Positions 33,644 to 43,413 of a stretch of 64,000 bases of DNA are shown piece by piece. The position numbers and the translations under genes were made by a program. A model generated the notes under the pieces. It was given only the letters and a program-made list of their open reading frames with translations, had not been told where the DNA came from and ran no database searches. The DNA is from Thermoflexaceae bacterium (GTDB taxonomy: Bacteria > Chloroflexota > Dehalococcoidia > Tepidiformales > Tepidiformaceae), in NCBI GenBank assembly GCA_015075555.1, contig JABTUD010000001.1, positions 1,426,001-1,490,000 of the forward strand, given 5' to 3'. Each line of letters opens with the position of its first letter. Within the stretch, counting starts at the first letter, position 1.

Positions 33644-36454
33644 TCACGCCTTTTCGAAGTCGCAGCGGGTCCAGCGCGAGCTGGGGATGGGCTGCCAGTG
33701 CTGCTGGTAGTAGCGGAGCTGGCCGTAGCCGCCGGCCCAGCCGTTCCACTTCACCATCCCGGGCTCGATCTCGTTCTCGCCGTCCCAGTTCTTGTACTGG
33801 AAGGGCGCCCAGCCGTTGTAGCTGATGATCTGCCCCGGCTTTACGTTCGGCGCCACCTTCGCCCGCACGAGGAACGAACCGACGTCGTTGAACACCCGCA
33901 CCAGGTCGTCGTCCTTGACCCCGCGCGCCTTCGCGTCATCGGTGTTGACCATCACGTGGGGCTCGCCGCGGTGGGTATCGAGGATGACCTTGTTCGCCTG
34001 GTTCATGGTGTGGATGGACCAGCGGTTGTGGCCCGAGGTGAGCCCCAGCGGGTAGTCGCCGCCCATCTTCGGGTTGGGCTTGTAGGTCGGCAGTTCCTCG
34101 CCCGATTCCAGCCACCACTCGTGGTCGATGTAGAACTGGGCGCGGCGGGAGTAGGTCGGGAAGGGGTCGCCCTTTTCGACGTGGTTGCGGAAGGGGACGT
34201 GCGTCTTGTTCGGCTCAAGTGGCGAGGCCTGGGAAAGCGAGAGCGGCGCCAGTCCCCAGTCCGTGAAGCGCACGTGGCCCTTCTCTCGCATCGATTGCAG
34301 CGTCGTGCCCATCGGGAGCGTGCCCGCCAGGGCCGTGTCGCGGATGATCTCGTCCCAACGCTTGTCCTGGTCGTTGTAGTAGCCATCAAGGGAAAAGGCG
34401 TTGCGCAGATCGGAGTACTTCCGGGTGGCGCCGTTGCCCCCGGTGTATTCCACAAGCCCGCGCCCTGCCGCCACCTCGGCGATCTTTTCGATTAGCCCCG
34501 CCAGGATGTCCCATTCGACCTTCGATTCCCCGTAAGGCTCCGTCGCGCGGTCGCTCAGGGTGAAGTTGAGCACGTGCGGCGTCGGCATCCCCGAAGCGAT
34601 CTTCTCGTAGTGCTGGGCGGCCGGCAGGAAGTAGTCGCCGTACATGGCCGTCTCGCTCAGCCGGAAGTCGATCACGACTATCGCCTTGAGCCTGGGCCAG
34701 AGGTTCTCGACGAGCGTCTTCTTTCCGCCACGTGAGCGGCGGAGCATGTCGCCGGTAGCCTCGAAGAGCACGCGCGGAGGCTGATCTGGCCCCGGCTTGA
34801 GGATCCCCTCCCACCAGCCCTTCTCCATCGCCTCGTTGTAGTAGTCGTCGAAGGATCGTGGGAGTGTGGTGTCGCCCCACTCCTTCCGGTTCCAGCGCTC
34901 CCTGTAGCCGCCCTGGTCGTACCACCAGAAGGCCGGGGGCGAAGTGGTGCCGCCCGCCACCGGGGTCGAGTCGACGCGGTTGAAGGCCTGACGCTCCCGC
35001 CCGGCGGTGCGCCGCAGCATCTCGCCCACGGCGATCTCGGTGGTCATCGTGGGGTCCTGCGCCTTCATGGCGGCCACCCCTGCATCGCGCGCGGCGAGGA
35101 TGATCTCGCTGTTGGCGGCGCCAGGACCAGGCTTGGCCATGGCGATTCCCTGGCCCTCCACAAAACCCGCGGCCCAGCAGCGAATGCCGGTGCCGTGCTT
35201 GCCCCAGTTGCCGCTCGCCGCCAGCACCAGGCACATCGTCCGCTCGATCAGGTCCCCGTGATAGAACTTGCAGGCGTTGTAGCCCAGCATGATGTTCGTC
35301 TTCTTCGTCGCGATCTTCCGCGCCAGCATGCGGATGACGTCCGGGTGCACCCCCGTGATCGGGAACTGCTTCTCCGGCGTGTACTCCGCATCCAGCTTCT
35401 TGCGGAAGATGGCGTAGACCGGCGTCACCGTGACCTTCGAGCCGTCGGCGAGGGCGACCTCGTACTCACCTTCAAGGGCGATGTCCACGCCCTTGAGGTG
35501 CATCTGGCCGCGGTCGGCGAGCTTCAGCCCCTGCCCCGGCACCCACTGGTACAGCTGGTCCTCGCGCCCGGTACCCTCCACGTCCGTCTGGCGCAGGTAG
35601 CGCCGCGTGTCGGTGCGCACAAGGAAGCCGAAGTCCGTCTGCTCCTTGAGGAACTGCCAGTCGGCGATGTTCTCGGCGAACATCACCTGCGTCAGCGCCA
35701 GCCCGAAGGCGGGGTCCGAGGCCCCGTTGATAGGGATCTGGTAGTCGGCGTGCGTGTGCGATGGGTTCACGTCGGGCGAGATGTTGACGACCTCGGCGCC
35801 GTTGTAACGCGCCTCGGCGATGAAGTGATAGAACGGGATGCGCGTGAACACGGGGTTCATGTGCCAGATGAGCACGAGCTCCGACTTGAACCAGTCGTCC
35901 GCCGAGGACACGGGGCTGAACTTCCCGAACGTCAGGTGCAGCCCGCTCGAAAAGTCGTTGAACGAGGCGTGGTGGTCAAAGCTGTGGCCGCCAAGCACGC
36001 CAAAGAACCGCCCGAGCGTGAACAGGCCCACGGGTTCGGGCCCGGGCTCGTGAACGATCGCCTGGGCGCCTTCGTTCTCGATGGTGTCAATGAGCGATTC
36101 AGCGATCTCGGTGTAGGCCTGGTCCCAGGAGATGCGGGTCCACTTCCCCTCGCCGCGCTCCCCGGCGCGCTTCAGGGGATAGAAGATGCGGTCCGGGCCG
36201 TAGAGCGACTGGCTCCAGGAAGCGCCCTTCTGGCAGCCCATGGGGTTGAAGTCGGGCACGCCCTCCTCAATCACGGGCAGCGTTCCCGACTGCTCTTCGC
36301 GCCACACCTGGCCGCCACGCACAAACACGCGTACCGGGCAGTCGCCCGGGTAGCAGTCAACGCAGTGGGTGCCCCAGTGGACCGAGTCCCACTTCCACTT
36401 GTCCCGGTAGAGGTCCTGCCATCCCGTGTACTCTCGCTCAGCAATCTGCGTCAT
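33644..36454 (-). CDS. DMSO-reductase-family molybdoenzyme catalytic subunit (CISM type II-like)
   Basis: A 936-residue molybdopterin oxidoreductase. The N-terminus carries H30-x3-C34-x4-C39-x34-C74, the His/Cys ligand set for the FS0 cluster of the nitrate reductase/ethylbenzene dehydrogenase group, with EEQ and NPMGCQKGAS typical of that group. A possible Mo-ligating aspartate sits in FNDFSSG (D167). The start ATG at 36454 is backed by AGGGGGTG. No twin-arginine signal is seen, and no iron-sulfur, haem or chaperone partner is encoded in the window, although every known member of this group works with a beta subunit. Possible roles include anaerobic hydroxylation or respiratory reduction; the substrate is unknown. 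Confidence 0.82.
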   Translation of the reverse strand: MTQIAEREYTGWQDLYRDKWKWDSVHWGTHCVDCYPGDCPVRVFVRGGQVWREEQSGTLPVIEEGVPDFNPMGCQKGASWSQSLYGPDRIFYPLKRAGERGEGKWTRISWDQAYTEIAESLIDTIENEGAQAIVHEPGPEPVGLFTLGRFFGVLGGHSFDHHASFNDFSSGLHLTFGKFSPVSSADDWFKSELVLIWHMNPVFTRIPFYHFIAEARYNGAEVVNISPDVNPSHTHADYQIPINGASDPAFGLALTQVMFAENIADWQFLKEQTDFGFLVRTDTRRYLRQTDVEGTGREDQLYQWVPGQGLKLADRGQMHLKGVDIALEGEYEVALADGSKVTVTPVYAIFRKKLDAEYTPEKQFPITGVHPDVIRMLARKIATKKTNIMLGYNACKFYHGDLIERTMCLVLAASGNWGKHGTGIRCWAAGFVEGQGIAMAKPGPGAANSEIILAARDAGVAAMKAQDPTMTTEIAVGEMLRRTAGRERQAFNRVDSTPVAGGTTSPPAFWWYDQGGYRERWNRKEWGDTTLPRSFDDYYNEAMEKGWWEGILKPGPDQPPRVLFEATGDMLRRSRGGKKTLVENLWPRLKAIVVIDFRLSETAMYGDYFLPAAQHYEKIASGMPTPHVLNFTLSDRATEPYGESKVEWDILAGLIEKIAEVAAGRGLVEYTGGNGATRKYSDLRNAFSLDGYYNDQDKRWDEIIRDTALAGTLPMGTTLQSMREKGHVRFTDWGLAPLSLSQASPLEPNKTHVPFRNHVEKGDPFPTYSRRAQFYIDHEWWLESGEELPTYKPNPKMGGDYPLGLTSGHNRWSIHTMNQANKVILDTHRGEPHVMVNTDDAKARGVKDDDLVRVFNDVGSFLVRAKVAPNVKPGQIISYNGWAPFQYKNWDGENEIEPGMVKWNGWAGGYGQLRYYQQHWQPIPSSRWTRCDFEKA

Positions 36455-36600
36455 CGACGCACCCCCTGAGATAGATGGCACTAATGGGCACCATATAGCG
36501 GACATTAGCTATGACGCCGATCAGTTTTCGGGCAGGCAGCCGGGAACTTCACCCACCCGGTGAACGTTGGAAGGTTCGAGAGTGGACGCAGCGCAGCCAC

Positions 36601-36628
36601 CCCGGCCGTCCGCGCCCGGACGGCCGGG
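36601..36628 (-). terminator. Strong palindrome just after gyrA (probable terminator without U-tract)
   Basis: CCCGGCCGTCCG-CGCC-CGGACGGCCGGG is a perfect 12-bp stem with a 4-base loop. It begins 7 bp beyond the end of gyrA on the minus strand, with no T-run following. Confidence 0.5.
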
Positions 36629-36635
36629 TGAGTCC

Positions 36636-39209
36636 CTACTTCAAGTCGAGCGGAAGGGTTTCGTTGGTGACGGGCGTGGCGGCCCCTTTCGGCGAGCGCC
36701 GCGGGCCGCGTTCCTCCTCCAGGGTGATGGCAGCGATGCTGGCCACCAGGTCTCCAGGGTTGACTCTCATCACGGTCACGCCCTGCGTGTTGCGCCCGAG
36801 GAGGCTGATGGAGTCGAGGTCCGTGCGGATAACGATCCCCTCGCGGGAGACGAGCATGAGCTCCTGGCCCGGCCTGACGATACGGCAGGCCGCGACTTTG
36901 CCCGTCTTCTCCGTGATATTGAGGGTCTTCACCCCCTGGCCGCCGCGCCCCTGCACCGGGTATTCGCTCAGCCTGGTGCGCTTTCCAAATCCCAGTTCGG
37001 TGATTGCCAGCAGCTGGTCGCCGTCGTCGGTCGACTCAACCCCAACCACGTAGCCGCCGCTCGTCAGCTTCACGCCGCGGACGCCGCCGCTGGTGCGGCT
37101 GGCCTGGCGCAGATCATCGATCTTGAAGCGGATCGCCTGCCCCTCGCTCGTAACGAGGATGACGTTGGTCTCATTCGTGGCGAGCCGTGCCGCGATGAGC
37201 TGGTCGCCGTCTTCGAGCGTCATCGCAATCTTGCCGTCGCGCCGCACCACCTCGAAGTCCTTGAGCAGCGTCTTCTTGATCTCGCCCATGCGCGTCGCCA
37301 GCAGGATGAAGTCGCGATCGTAGTCCTTCACTACCAGGATGGTGGTCACGCGCTCGCCCGGGGCCACCTGGATGAGATTGACAACCGGCAGCCCCTTCGC
37401 CTGCTTCTTCGTGTCGGGCACATCGAAAGCGCGCAGGTGGTAGACCTTGCCGTGGTCGGTGAAGAAGAGCAGGTTGTCGTGCGTGTCGCAGACCGCAAGC
37501 TTCAGCACGGCGTCTTCTTCACGCGTGGGCGCACCGCGAGAGCCCCTGCCGCCCCGCCGCTGAGCCCGGAACTCCTCGAGAGGCATGCGCTTGATGTAGT
37601 TGCGGATGCTCAGGGTGATGACGCTCTCTTCGTGGGGGACGAGGTCCTCCTCGCGGAAGTCCTCGGGCTCGGCTTCGACGATCTCGGTGCGCCGGGGGTC
37701 GCCGTACTTCTTCTTCAGGTCGAGCACATCGTCCTTGATGAGCAGATCGATCTTGCGAGGATTGGCGAGGAGGTCTTCGAGATAGGCGATCTTCGCCACG
37801 ATCTCTTTGTGCTCGTCTTCGAGCTGTTTCCGTTCGAGGGCGGCCAGGCGGCGGAGCTGCATGTCGAGGATGGCCCGCGCCTGCACCTCGCTGAAGTCGA
37901 ATACGGGCATGTTCTGGCGGCCGATGCGCTCCACCACCGGCGCCGGGATTGGCTGGTTACCCTGCAGGATCTCCAGCGCCGCGGCCGCTGAATCGGCCCC
38001 GCGGATCGTGGCAATCACCTGGTCGAGCAGGTCGAGCGCTTTGAGGAGGCCGTTGAGGATGTGTTCCCGTTCGCGCGCCTTTTCGAGCTGGTATTCGGTG
38101 CGGCGGCGAATGACGATGCGCCGGTGGCCGATGTACAGCTCGAGGGCCCGCTTCAGGCCAATGCGCCGCGGGGCGCCATCGACGATCGCCATCATGTTTA
38201 CGGCGAAGGTCGAGCGCATGGCGGTGTGCTTGTAGAGCAGGTTCTTGATCTGCGCCGCCGAGCCTTCCTTTTTCAGCTCGATGACGATGCGCATGCCGTT
38301 GCGGTCGCTCTCGTCGCGCAGGTCGTGGATACCTTCGATTTTCTTGTCGTGCGCCAGGTCGGCGATCTTCTCGATAAGCGTCGCCTTGTTGACCTGGTAC
38401 GGCAGTTCCGTGACGACGATCTGGGTGCGCCCGCCGCGCGCGCTCTCTTCGATGGCCGTGCGCGCGTGCATCGTGATGCGCCCGTGGCCTTCGCCGTAGG
38501 CGAGACTCACCTGTTCGCCGCCCTTGCCGACGAGGGCGATGCCTGCGGTGGGGAAGTCCGGCCCCTTAACGACGGTGAGGAGGTCGTCGAGGGTCGATTC
38601 GGGCGAATCGATGAGCATCGCCACGGCATCGGCGATTTCGCCCAGGTTGTGGGGGGGGATGTTCGTCGCCATGCCCACGGCAATGCCCGATGAGCCGTTG
38701 AGCAGCAGGTTGGGCAGCCGCGCCGGCAGGACCATCGGCTCCTGGTGGCGGCCGTCGTAGTTGGGCTGGAAGTCGACCGTGTTCTGGTCGATGTCGGCCA
38801 TGAGCTCTTCGGCGATGGGCGACATGCGCGCTTCGGTGTAACGCATCGCCGCCGGCGGGTCGCCATCGATGCTGCCGAAGTTGCCCTGGCCATCGACCAG
38901 GGGGTAGCGCATCGAAAAGTCCTGCGCCATGCGCACCATGGCTTCGTAGACGGGGCCATCGCCGTGCGGATGGTAGCGGCCCATGACATCGCCAACGATG
39001 CCCGCGGACTTGCGGTACCCGGTGCCGGCGCGCGCGCCGCCATCGAACATCCCCCAGACGATGCGCCTCTGAACCGGCTTGAGCCCGTCGCGCACATCGG
39101 GCAGGGCGCGGGCCACGATGACGCTCATGGCGTAGTCGAGGTAGCTCGACCGCATCTCGTTCTCGATGCCGATGGGCCGGATGTTGGAGGTGGGCTCGAT
39201 GGAGGTCAT
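36636..39209 (-). CDS. gyrA: DNA gyrase subunit A
   Basis: An 857-residue breakage-reunion subunit of gyrase, which introduces negative supercoils. The catalytic tyrosine is Y124 in AAMRYTEAR. The GyrA-specific box QRRGGRG lies in the C-terminal DNA-wrapping domain, which distinguishes it from ParC. Six beta-pinwheel repeats are visible. In the quinolone-resistance region the E. coli Ser83 and Asp87 positions are Gly85 and Glu89, both changes of the kind linked to reduced fluoroquinolone sensitivity. The start ATG has GGAG nine bases upstream. gyrB is not in the window. Confidence 0.97.
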   Translation of the reverse strand: MTSIEPTSNIRPIGIENEMRSSYLDYAMSVIVARALPDVRDGLKPVQRRIVWGMFDGGARAGTGYRKSAGIVGDVMGRYHPHGDGPVYEAMVRMAQDFSMRYPLVDGQGNFGSIDGDPPAAMRYTEARMSPIAEELMADIDQNTVDFQPNYDGRHQEPMVLPARLPNLLLNGSSGIAVGMATNIPPHNLGEIADAVAMLIDSPESTLDDLLTVVKGPDFPTAGIALVGKGGEQVSLAYGEGHGRITMHARTAIEESARGGRTQIVVTELPYQVNKATLIEKIADLAHDKKIEGIHDLRDESDRNGMRIVIELKKEGSAAQIKNLLYKHTAMRSTFAVNMMAIVDGAPRRIGLKRALELYIGHRRIVIRRRTEYQLEKAREREHILNGLLKALDLLDQVIATIRGADSAAAALEILQGNQPIPAPVVERIGRQNMPVFDFSEVQARAILDMQLRRLAALERKQLEDEHKEIVAKIAYLEDLLANPRKIDLLIKDDVLDLKKKYGDPRRTEIVEAEPEDFREEDLVPHEESVITLSIRNYIKRMPLEEFRAQRRGGRGSRGAPTREEDAVLKLAVCDTHDNLLFFTDHGKVYHLRAFDVPDTKKQAKGLPVVNLIQVAPGERVTTILVVKDYDRDFILLATRMGEIKKTLLKDFEVVRRDGKIAMTLEDGDQLIAARLATNETNVILVTSEGQAIRFKIDDLRQASRTSGGVRGVKLTSGGYVVGVESTDDGDQLLAITELGFGKRTRLSEYPVQGRGGQGVKTLNITEKTGKVAACRIVRPGQELMLVSREGIVIRTDLDSISLLGRNTQGVTVMRVNPGDLVASIAAITLEEERGPRRSPKGAATPVTNETLPLDLK

Positions 39210-39494
39210 GCGCAGGTGCTCCGGGGGCGGAACGCCGGGGCGATACCGCTAAGGACATTGTACCGATTCGGGGGTTATGAGCGACCGGGCGCGAGTGCCA
39301 CAAAGGACAGCCCGGAACCCGTTACGGAGAGTCTGCGTCTGGTATAGCAGCGGCGCTGAGGGAATAGTGAATTGAATGGAGGCGCAAGCGAGAGTGCCCG
39401 TTATTGCTCGCATGCGAGGCGACGCCGGCAGTTCGCCGCTGTTGACCGGCATCCACCCAATCTACAGGTCTTACACGTTAATCGGTGTGCAGAT

Positions 39495-40190
39495 GTGATC
39501 AGGATCGGGCCAGCCGTTGCTCTTACCGCGCTGTTCCTGGCCGCCCTCCTGGCTGGGACTGCGTGTGATGGAGCCGCGGAGGGGCCGATGGCGATGGGCT
39601 CGCCTACGGTGACAGCCGGTCCGACGGGCTCCCCGACCGCACCGGATCGGCGCTTTCCATGTGATCAGTGGCCCGAACCATGCGATGTACTGCGTCGAAT
39701 CGAGGCGGCGTCCGTGGCAGGAGACCGGGAAACCTTGCTGTCAATGTGGGAGCCGGTCGCAGTTACATGCACGCAGCCGCTGCAGGGCGTGGACGCCCCG
39801 GTGAAGCTGTGCGAGGGCGCCGAGCCCGGCGAGGTGCGCAGCGGGTACCTCCTCGGCAACGAGGCGCGATACGTGGCCATGCCGGCTTCCTCGGTGGGAG
39901 TCCTTCCCGCCTCCGCCGATCCGGCCACCTACCGCGCGGCCGCGATCGGCTGCCCAGCGGTGCAAGCGAGGTTGGACTGCTCTCACCAGTTCATGCTTGT
40001 GTTCTCCTGGTCGGATCTGCGGGGAGCTCAGTCGTTCTCGCTTTACGAATTCGATGTATCGCTCAATGCCGTCAAGGCTCGCCGCGTCCTCCTTCACATG
40101 GATGGGTCGACCGATGTGCTCGCGACGGGCGGCGAGACCGGAACCCACCCGCTTCTGCCTGGCAACTACGACTTCAAGGTGGCCCGCTGA
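39495..40190 (+). CDS. Putative lipoprotein
   Basis: A 231-residue exported protein starting at the GTG, followed directly by a hydrophobic signal (AVALTALFLAALLAGTAC) with a possible acylated cysteine at residue 24. The mature domain contains six or more cysteines (for example CDQWPEPCD and CPAVQARLDC) suggesting disulfides, after a short threonine/proline-rich linker. Its TGA overlaps the ATG of the next gene (TGATG). With that MauE-like partner it may form a small redox or metal-delivery unit. No family was recognised. Confidence 0.7.
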   Translation: MIRIGPAVALTALFLAALLAGTACDGAAEGPMAMGSPTVTAGPTGSPTAPDRRFPCDQWPEPCDVLRRIEAASVAGDRETLLSMWEPVAVTCTQPLQGVDAPVKLCEGAEPGEVRSGYLLGNEARYVAMPASSVGVLPASADPATYRAAAIGCPAVQARLDCSHQFMLVFSWSDLRGAQSFSLYEFDVSLNAVKARRVLLHMDGSTDVLATGGETGTHPLLPGNYDFKVAR

Positions 40191-40618
40191 TGCTTGCGAC
40201 CATGCTCGCGGAGCGCGGCGTGCAATTGGCGCTCGGCATCGTCCTGGTGAGAGCCGGGGCGTCCAAGGCGAGAGCACCCTGGATATTCGTGGCTGCCGTC
40301 CGTTCTTGGGGGCTTCTGCCGGAAAGGGTTGCCGCGCCATTCGTGCGGGGATTCGTTGCAGTCGAGCTTTCAGTGGGTGGTGGAGCAGTGATTGCCGGAC
40401 TCACTGGGCGCGGTAGTGCTGTCGCATCGTTCGTGGTGTTTGCAGCATTTGTGGCATTCTCATCGGGCCTCTTCCTGATCAGGCTGCGCACAGGCGTGGC
40501 CCGGTGCGGCTGCGGCCCGGGGGCGTCGATGGTCCGATGGCGGACAGTCGGAAGAGCATCGGCGCTTGCCTGCGTCGCAATTGGGCCCCGACTCGGCTAC
40601 GCCGTGGCGATGGGGTAG
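40190..40618 (+). CDS. MauE/DoxX-like membrane protein
   Basis: A 142-residue membrane protein with four hydrophobic helices, LVRAGASKARAPWIF near the N-terminus, and CGCGPG after helix three, which matches the CGCFG element of MauE-type proteins (methylamine utilisation, thiol-redox delivery). MauE relatives transfer reducing power to exported disulfide-rich proteins. This fits the cysteine-rich lipoprotein encoded just upstream, with which it is translationally coupled. Confidence 0.75.
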   Translation: MLATMLAERGVQLALGIVLVRAGASKARAPWIFVAAVRSWGLLPERVAAPFVRGFVAVELSVGGGAVIAGLTGRGSAVASFVVFAAFVAFSSGLFLIRLRTGVARCGCGPGASMVRWRTVGRASALACVAIGPRLGYAVAMG

Positions 40619-40646
40619 GGGCTCGTCTGTTTCTTACGGGCCCCAG

Positions 40647-40735
40647 GCCGGGGGCCTGGCGGTTGCGGTCTTCGGGCGCGTGCCCGGTGCGGGCGGCGTG
40701 AACGCGCTCGAAGACTGAGGGCTGACCGTCGCCCG
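40647..40735 (+). repeat. 89-bp direct repeat, left copy
   Basis: Identical to 43414-43502 except for one base (A against C at offset 67). It begins 29 bp after the stop of the MauE-like gene. It can fold into nested stems (CTTCGGGCGCG pairs with CGCGCTCGAAG with one mismatch, enclosing GCCCG-GTG-CGGGC). Confidence 0.93.
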
Positions 40736-40743
40736 AGCGTCTG

Positions 40744-40770
40744 TTGACGCCCGGCGAGGCACTGTAGACT
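40744..40770 (+). promoter_or_regulatory. Candidate promoter of XRE regulator gene
   Basis: TTGACG and TAGACT are separated by 15 bp, shorter than the ideal 17, starting nine bases after the left 89-bp repeat. Confidence 0.4.
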
Positions 40771-40798
40771 CCGTCGCACGACCCGGGTTCGAGCCAGC

Positions 40799-41650
40799 AT
40801 GAATGAGCCGTGGTACCACCAGCTCCGATCAGCGCGCGAGGCTGCCAATTGCACGCAGCGCGAACTGGCAGCGCGGGCAGCCGTCTCCGAAGTATCAGTG
40901 CGTGCCTACGAATCGGGGCGGCGACACCCGGCGAGGGAGACCCTCAGCGCGATGCTCAGGGCGCTGGCAGTCGAACCGATCCGGCGCAACCGGGTCCTGG
41001 AAAGTGCCGGCTACGCACCCGAAGCGGGGGTGATAGGTGCGGCGCCCACCGGGCCAGACTACACGATCGAAGAGGCGATCGCGGAGATCCATGCCTACCC
41101 GTGGCCCGCCCATCTCAACAACGAGATGTTCGAAGTGCTGGATGCCAATCCCCTGATGCAGGCTGTCTGGGGTGTGGACCTGGCCTTCGAGCGGCAATCA
41201 GCAATAGAGCGAAGCTTCGTGGCGGCCATGAGTGAGCCGCGTTTCGCGGACCACATCAAGAACTGGGACGAACTGATGCTCTTGATGTCGCGAATGCTGA
41301 AGGGTTCTCACAGTGAAGAGGGCCTGGACAGGGCAGGCCCGAACCCGTACCTCGCTACTATCGCTCAGAGGTTCCTCGAGGGGGACGTGCAGTATGTACA
41401 ACGCTTCCTCAAGATCTGGATGCCGGCCGAGCCCCTCGTGCAGAAGCGGCGATTCGTTGCCCCGATGCAGTGGGAACACGACGATCTCGGGCTAATGAAC
41501 TTCATGCTGGTGATCAACCCGGCGAACATGGCATCGTACATGACGTTCATTGAGTGGATGCCGTGTGATGGCGCCACGGGGCTGAAGCTTGACGTGTTGA
41601 AGCAACGTGTTGCGACCGGGGACCTGTCCCGGCACACCGGCCAGGGCTGA
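40799..41650 (+). CDS. XRE-family regulator with MmyB-like ligand-binding domain
   Basis: A 283-residue regulator. The N-terminal Cro/C1-type helix-turn-helix (residues about 8-60: LRSAREAANCTQRELAARAAV, VRAYESGRRHPARETL) is followed by an MmyB-like domain (AYPWPAHLNNEMFEVLDANPLMQAV and later QWEHDDLGLMNFMLVINP), which in related proteins binds a fatty-acid-like ligand. The gene lies alone upstream of the disordered-protein gene, in a cassette bounded by direct repeats. It probably controls that neighbour and itself. Confidence 0.85.
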   Translation: MNEPWYHQLRSAREAANCTQRELAARAAVSEVSVRAYESGRRHPARETLSAMLRALAVEPIRRNRVLESAGYAPEAGVIGAAPTGPDYTIEEAIAEIHAYPWPAHLNNEMFEVLDANPLMQAVWGVDLAFERQSAIERSFVAAMSEPRFADHIKNWDELMLLMSRMLKGSHSEEGLDRAGPNPYLATIAQRFLEGDVQYVQRFLKIWMPAEPLVQKRRFVAPMQWEHDDLGLMNFMLVINPANMASYMTFIEWMPCDGATGLKLDVLKQRVATGDLSRHTGQG

Positions 41651-41753
41651 CGGACGACCGCGGCCAACCGTTACACGAGGTAACGATCCGGGCATTGCCG
41701 GCCCGCGGGCGTATTGCGCACACTGGCGCGCATCATCATTGGGAGTCATACCG

Positions 41754-43376
41754 ATGGCCGCAGCACCTCGCAGAGGCATCAAGAACATGCCTGCTCGCGC
41801 GAAGGAACAAGGGGAGGAGGTAAGGGCAGCTCAACCGGCTGCTGTCCCGAAGGCGCCGGAGAAGGGCTCACTCGACGTATTCGATCGAGTTGCACCGGCG
41901 ACGCGCCCCGAGCCGAAGCTGACTCCGCCCCCAGCGGGACAGCAGGACGACGGCGGCAAGGGCGATGCCGCCGCGACCCCCGTGGCAGCAGCGAAGCCGG
42001 CCGTCGCCGCGGCCGCCCGGGCAGGCGAAGCGACCAAGAACCGCGAGGAGCCGGCGTTCCAGGGCGACCGGTACGACCCCACGGACGGTCCGAAGACGCC
42101 GGGGACTGACCCTGGAGACCGCATCCCCGCAGGCATCACCGGCCTGACGGGCGCGGCGGACAAAGGTGTCCCCACGAGGACCGGCTCCTCGGACGACGGC
42201 GCGGAGTCGTCCGCGCCGTTCATCGATTCCGGACGCGCGGCGCTGGAGGCCCAGGTGGACGCGGTGCTCGGAAGCGGCGAAGCGGCCGCTTCTGCCCCCA
42301 GCGGCGCGACCGTTGGGAGCACGGGCACGGGGACAAGTCTCGGCCCGAAGGGGACGCCGGCCGACCTCGGAATGACCGGCGATCCAGGTGGACAGGGCGG
42401 CCAGACTTCCATCGGCATGGACGTCTTCGATACAGCCCTTCCCGCCAGGGGCGTGGCAACCGCCTCGGGTGAGCTGGGGATCCTGCAAGGGATGCTGCCC
42501 ATAGATGGGGCGGGCGAGAACGCGGCGCCGAGCGTTGCCGCGGGAGAGACCAAGGTGACCCAGATCGACACCGAGCTGGACGGTGCGCCGGTGGGGGACG
42601 ACGAAGCGAAGGTCGATCAGAAACCGGTGAAGAGCCAGGAGGAAGAATCGATCATCATAGAGGGCCTCAGAGAAGTGGCCGAGGCCGTTGAAGAGGCAGC
42701 TCCTTACATCGCCGCGGGCATCGGGGTCGCGGCCATCGGAGCTGCCCTCATTATGGCGCCCCCGGTTGGTCTCGCCGGGGCGGCGGCGGCGGCCGCGTTG
42801 ATGGTAACGCCTCCGGCTAGCGAGGGAACCCCGGCCGGCTCGCCGGGGGCCGCCCAGCCCGTCGACCCCGAAACAGCCGGGCATCCAGAGCTCACCGCTG
42901 GCTACATGGCGTTCCGGGCGGCCGGGCGCGAACGGCTTGGTCTCGGCACGCCGCTGGACGGGGAGGGCGATACAGACCCCGCCCGCGAAGGGACGGACAC
43001 CGGAGCCTCCGGCGGCGAGCCGACGGACACGGTATCCTCGGGCGGCGGGTCATCGAGCAACATGAACATGACCATCGGCATGATGGAAACGGCGTGGCGG
43101 CAATTCCTGGTTGGCCAGCCCGTCGAGGGGCAGACCCGCGGCGGGCAGTTCGACCCCACCGGCGGCACGCTCCCGGGGGACATGGGGAACATCGACTTCG
43201 GGCCAGACAGCACGGGCCAGCACACCAGCGACACGCACACCGAGGAACCGGAAGACGCACTGAACTCCCTCGGCGGCTCTGGTCTCTCGATTGAGGACTT
43301 CGGACAGGGCAAATCAAGCGGCGACGACTCGGAGAGCGACGAGGAATCGAGCGACTCCGAGAGCGAGGAGAGCTGA
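41754..43376 (+). CDS. Disordered acidic protein with central hydrophobic segment, unknown function
   Basis: A 540-residue protein, rich in A, G, P, D, E, S and T, predicted mostly disordered. A helical patch (EGLREVAEAVEEAAPYIAAG) leads into a hydrophobic, glycine/alanine-rich stretch at about residues 316-350 (IAAGIGVAAIGAALIMAPPV then AAAAAALMV), long enough for a membrane hairpin. A second ordered patch (MNMTIGMMETAWRQFLVG) lies further down, and the last 30 residues are almost pure serine, aspartate and glutamate. No signal peptide is seen. The ATG is supported by GGGAG eight bases upstream. An export, membrane-disrupting or scaffold role is possible. I found no recognised domain. Confidence 0.75.
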   Translation: MAAAPRRGIKNMPARAKEQGEEVRAAQPAAVPKAPEKGSLDVFDRVAPATRPEPKLTPPPAGQQDDGGKGDAAATPVAAAKPAVAAAARAGEATKNREEPAFQGDRYDPTDGPKTPGTDPGDRIPAGITGLTGAADKGVPTRTGSSDDGAESSAPFIDSGRAALEAQVDAVLGSGEAAASAPSGATVGSTGTGTSLGPKGTPADLGMTGDPGGQGGQTSIGMDVFDTALPARGVATASGELGILQGMLPIDGAGENAAPSVAAGETKVTQIDTELDGAPVGDDEAKVDQKPVKSQEEESIIIEGLREVAEAVEEAAPYIAAGIGVAAIGAALIMAPPVGLAGAAAAAALMVTPPASEGTPAGSPGAAQPVDPETAGHPELTAGYMAFRAAGRERLGLGTPLDGEGDTDPAREGTDTGASGGEPTDTVSSGGGSSSNMNMTIGMMETAWRQFLVGQPVEGQTRGGQFDPTGGTLPGDMGNIDFGPDSTGQHTSDTHTEEPEDALNSLGGSGLSIEDFGQGKSSGDDSESDEESSDSESEES

Positions 43377-43413
43377 ATCGCCCAGGCCGGCCAGCCTCGC
43401 CGGCGCGGCGCTA

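Noticed and set aside
35195-36469. A 424-codon open frame on the plus strand
   Set aside because: It lies opposite the molybdoenzyme gene, whose protein is clearly conserved; the antisense product has no domain and the composition of a shadow frame.
40621-40718. A possible C-terminal gene remnant shared by the two 89-bp repeats (frame ending in NALED or NALDD)
   Set aside because: The frame stays open in the repeat, but no start or upstream homology exists at either copy, so a coding origin is not supported.
40785-40800. GGTTCGA-like tRNA T-arm motif
   Set aside because: No matching acceptor stem or anticodon arm around it.
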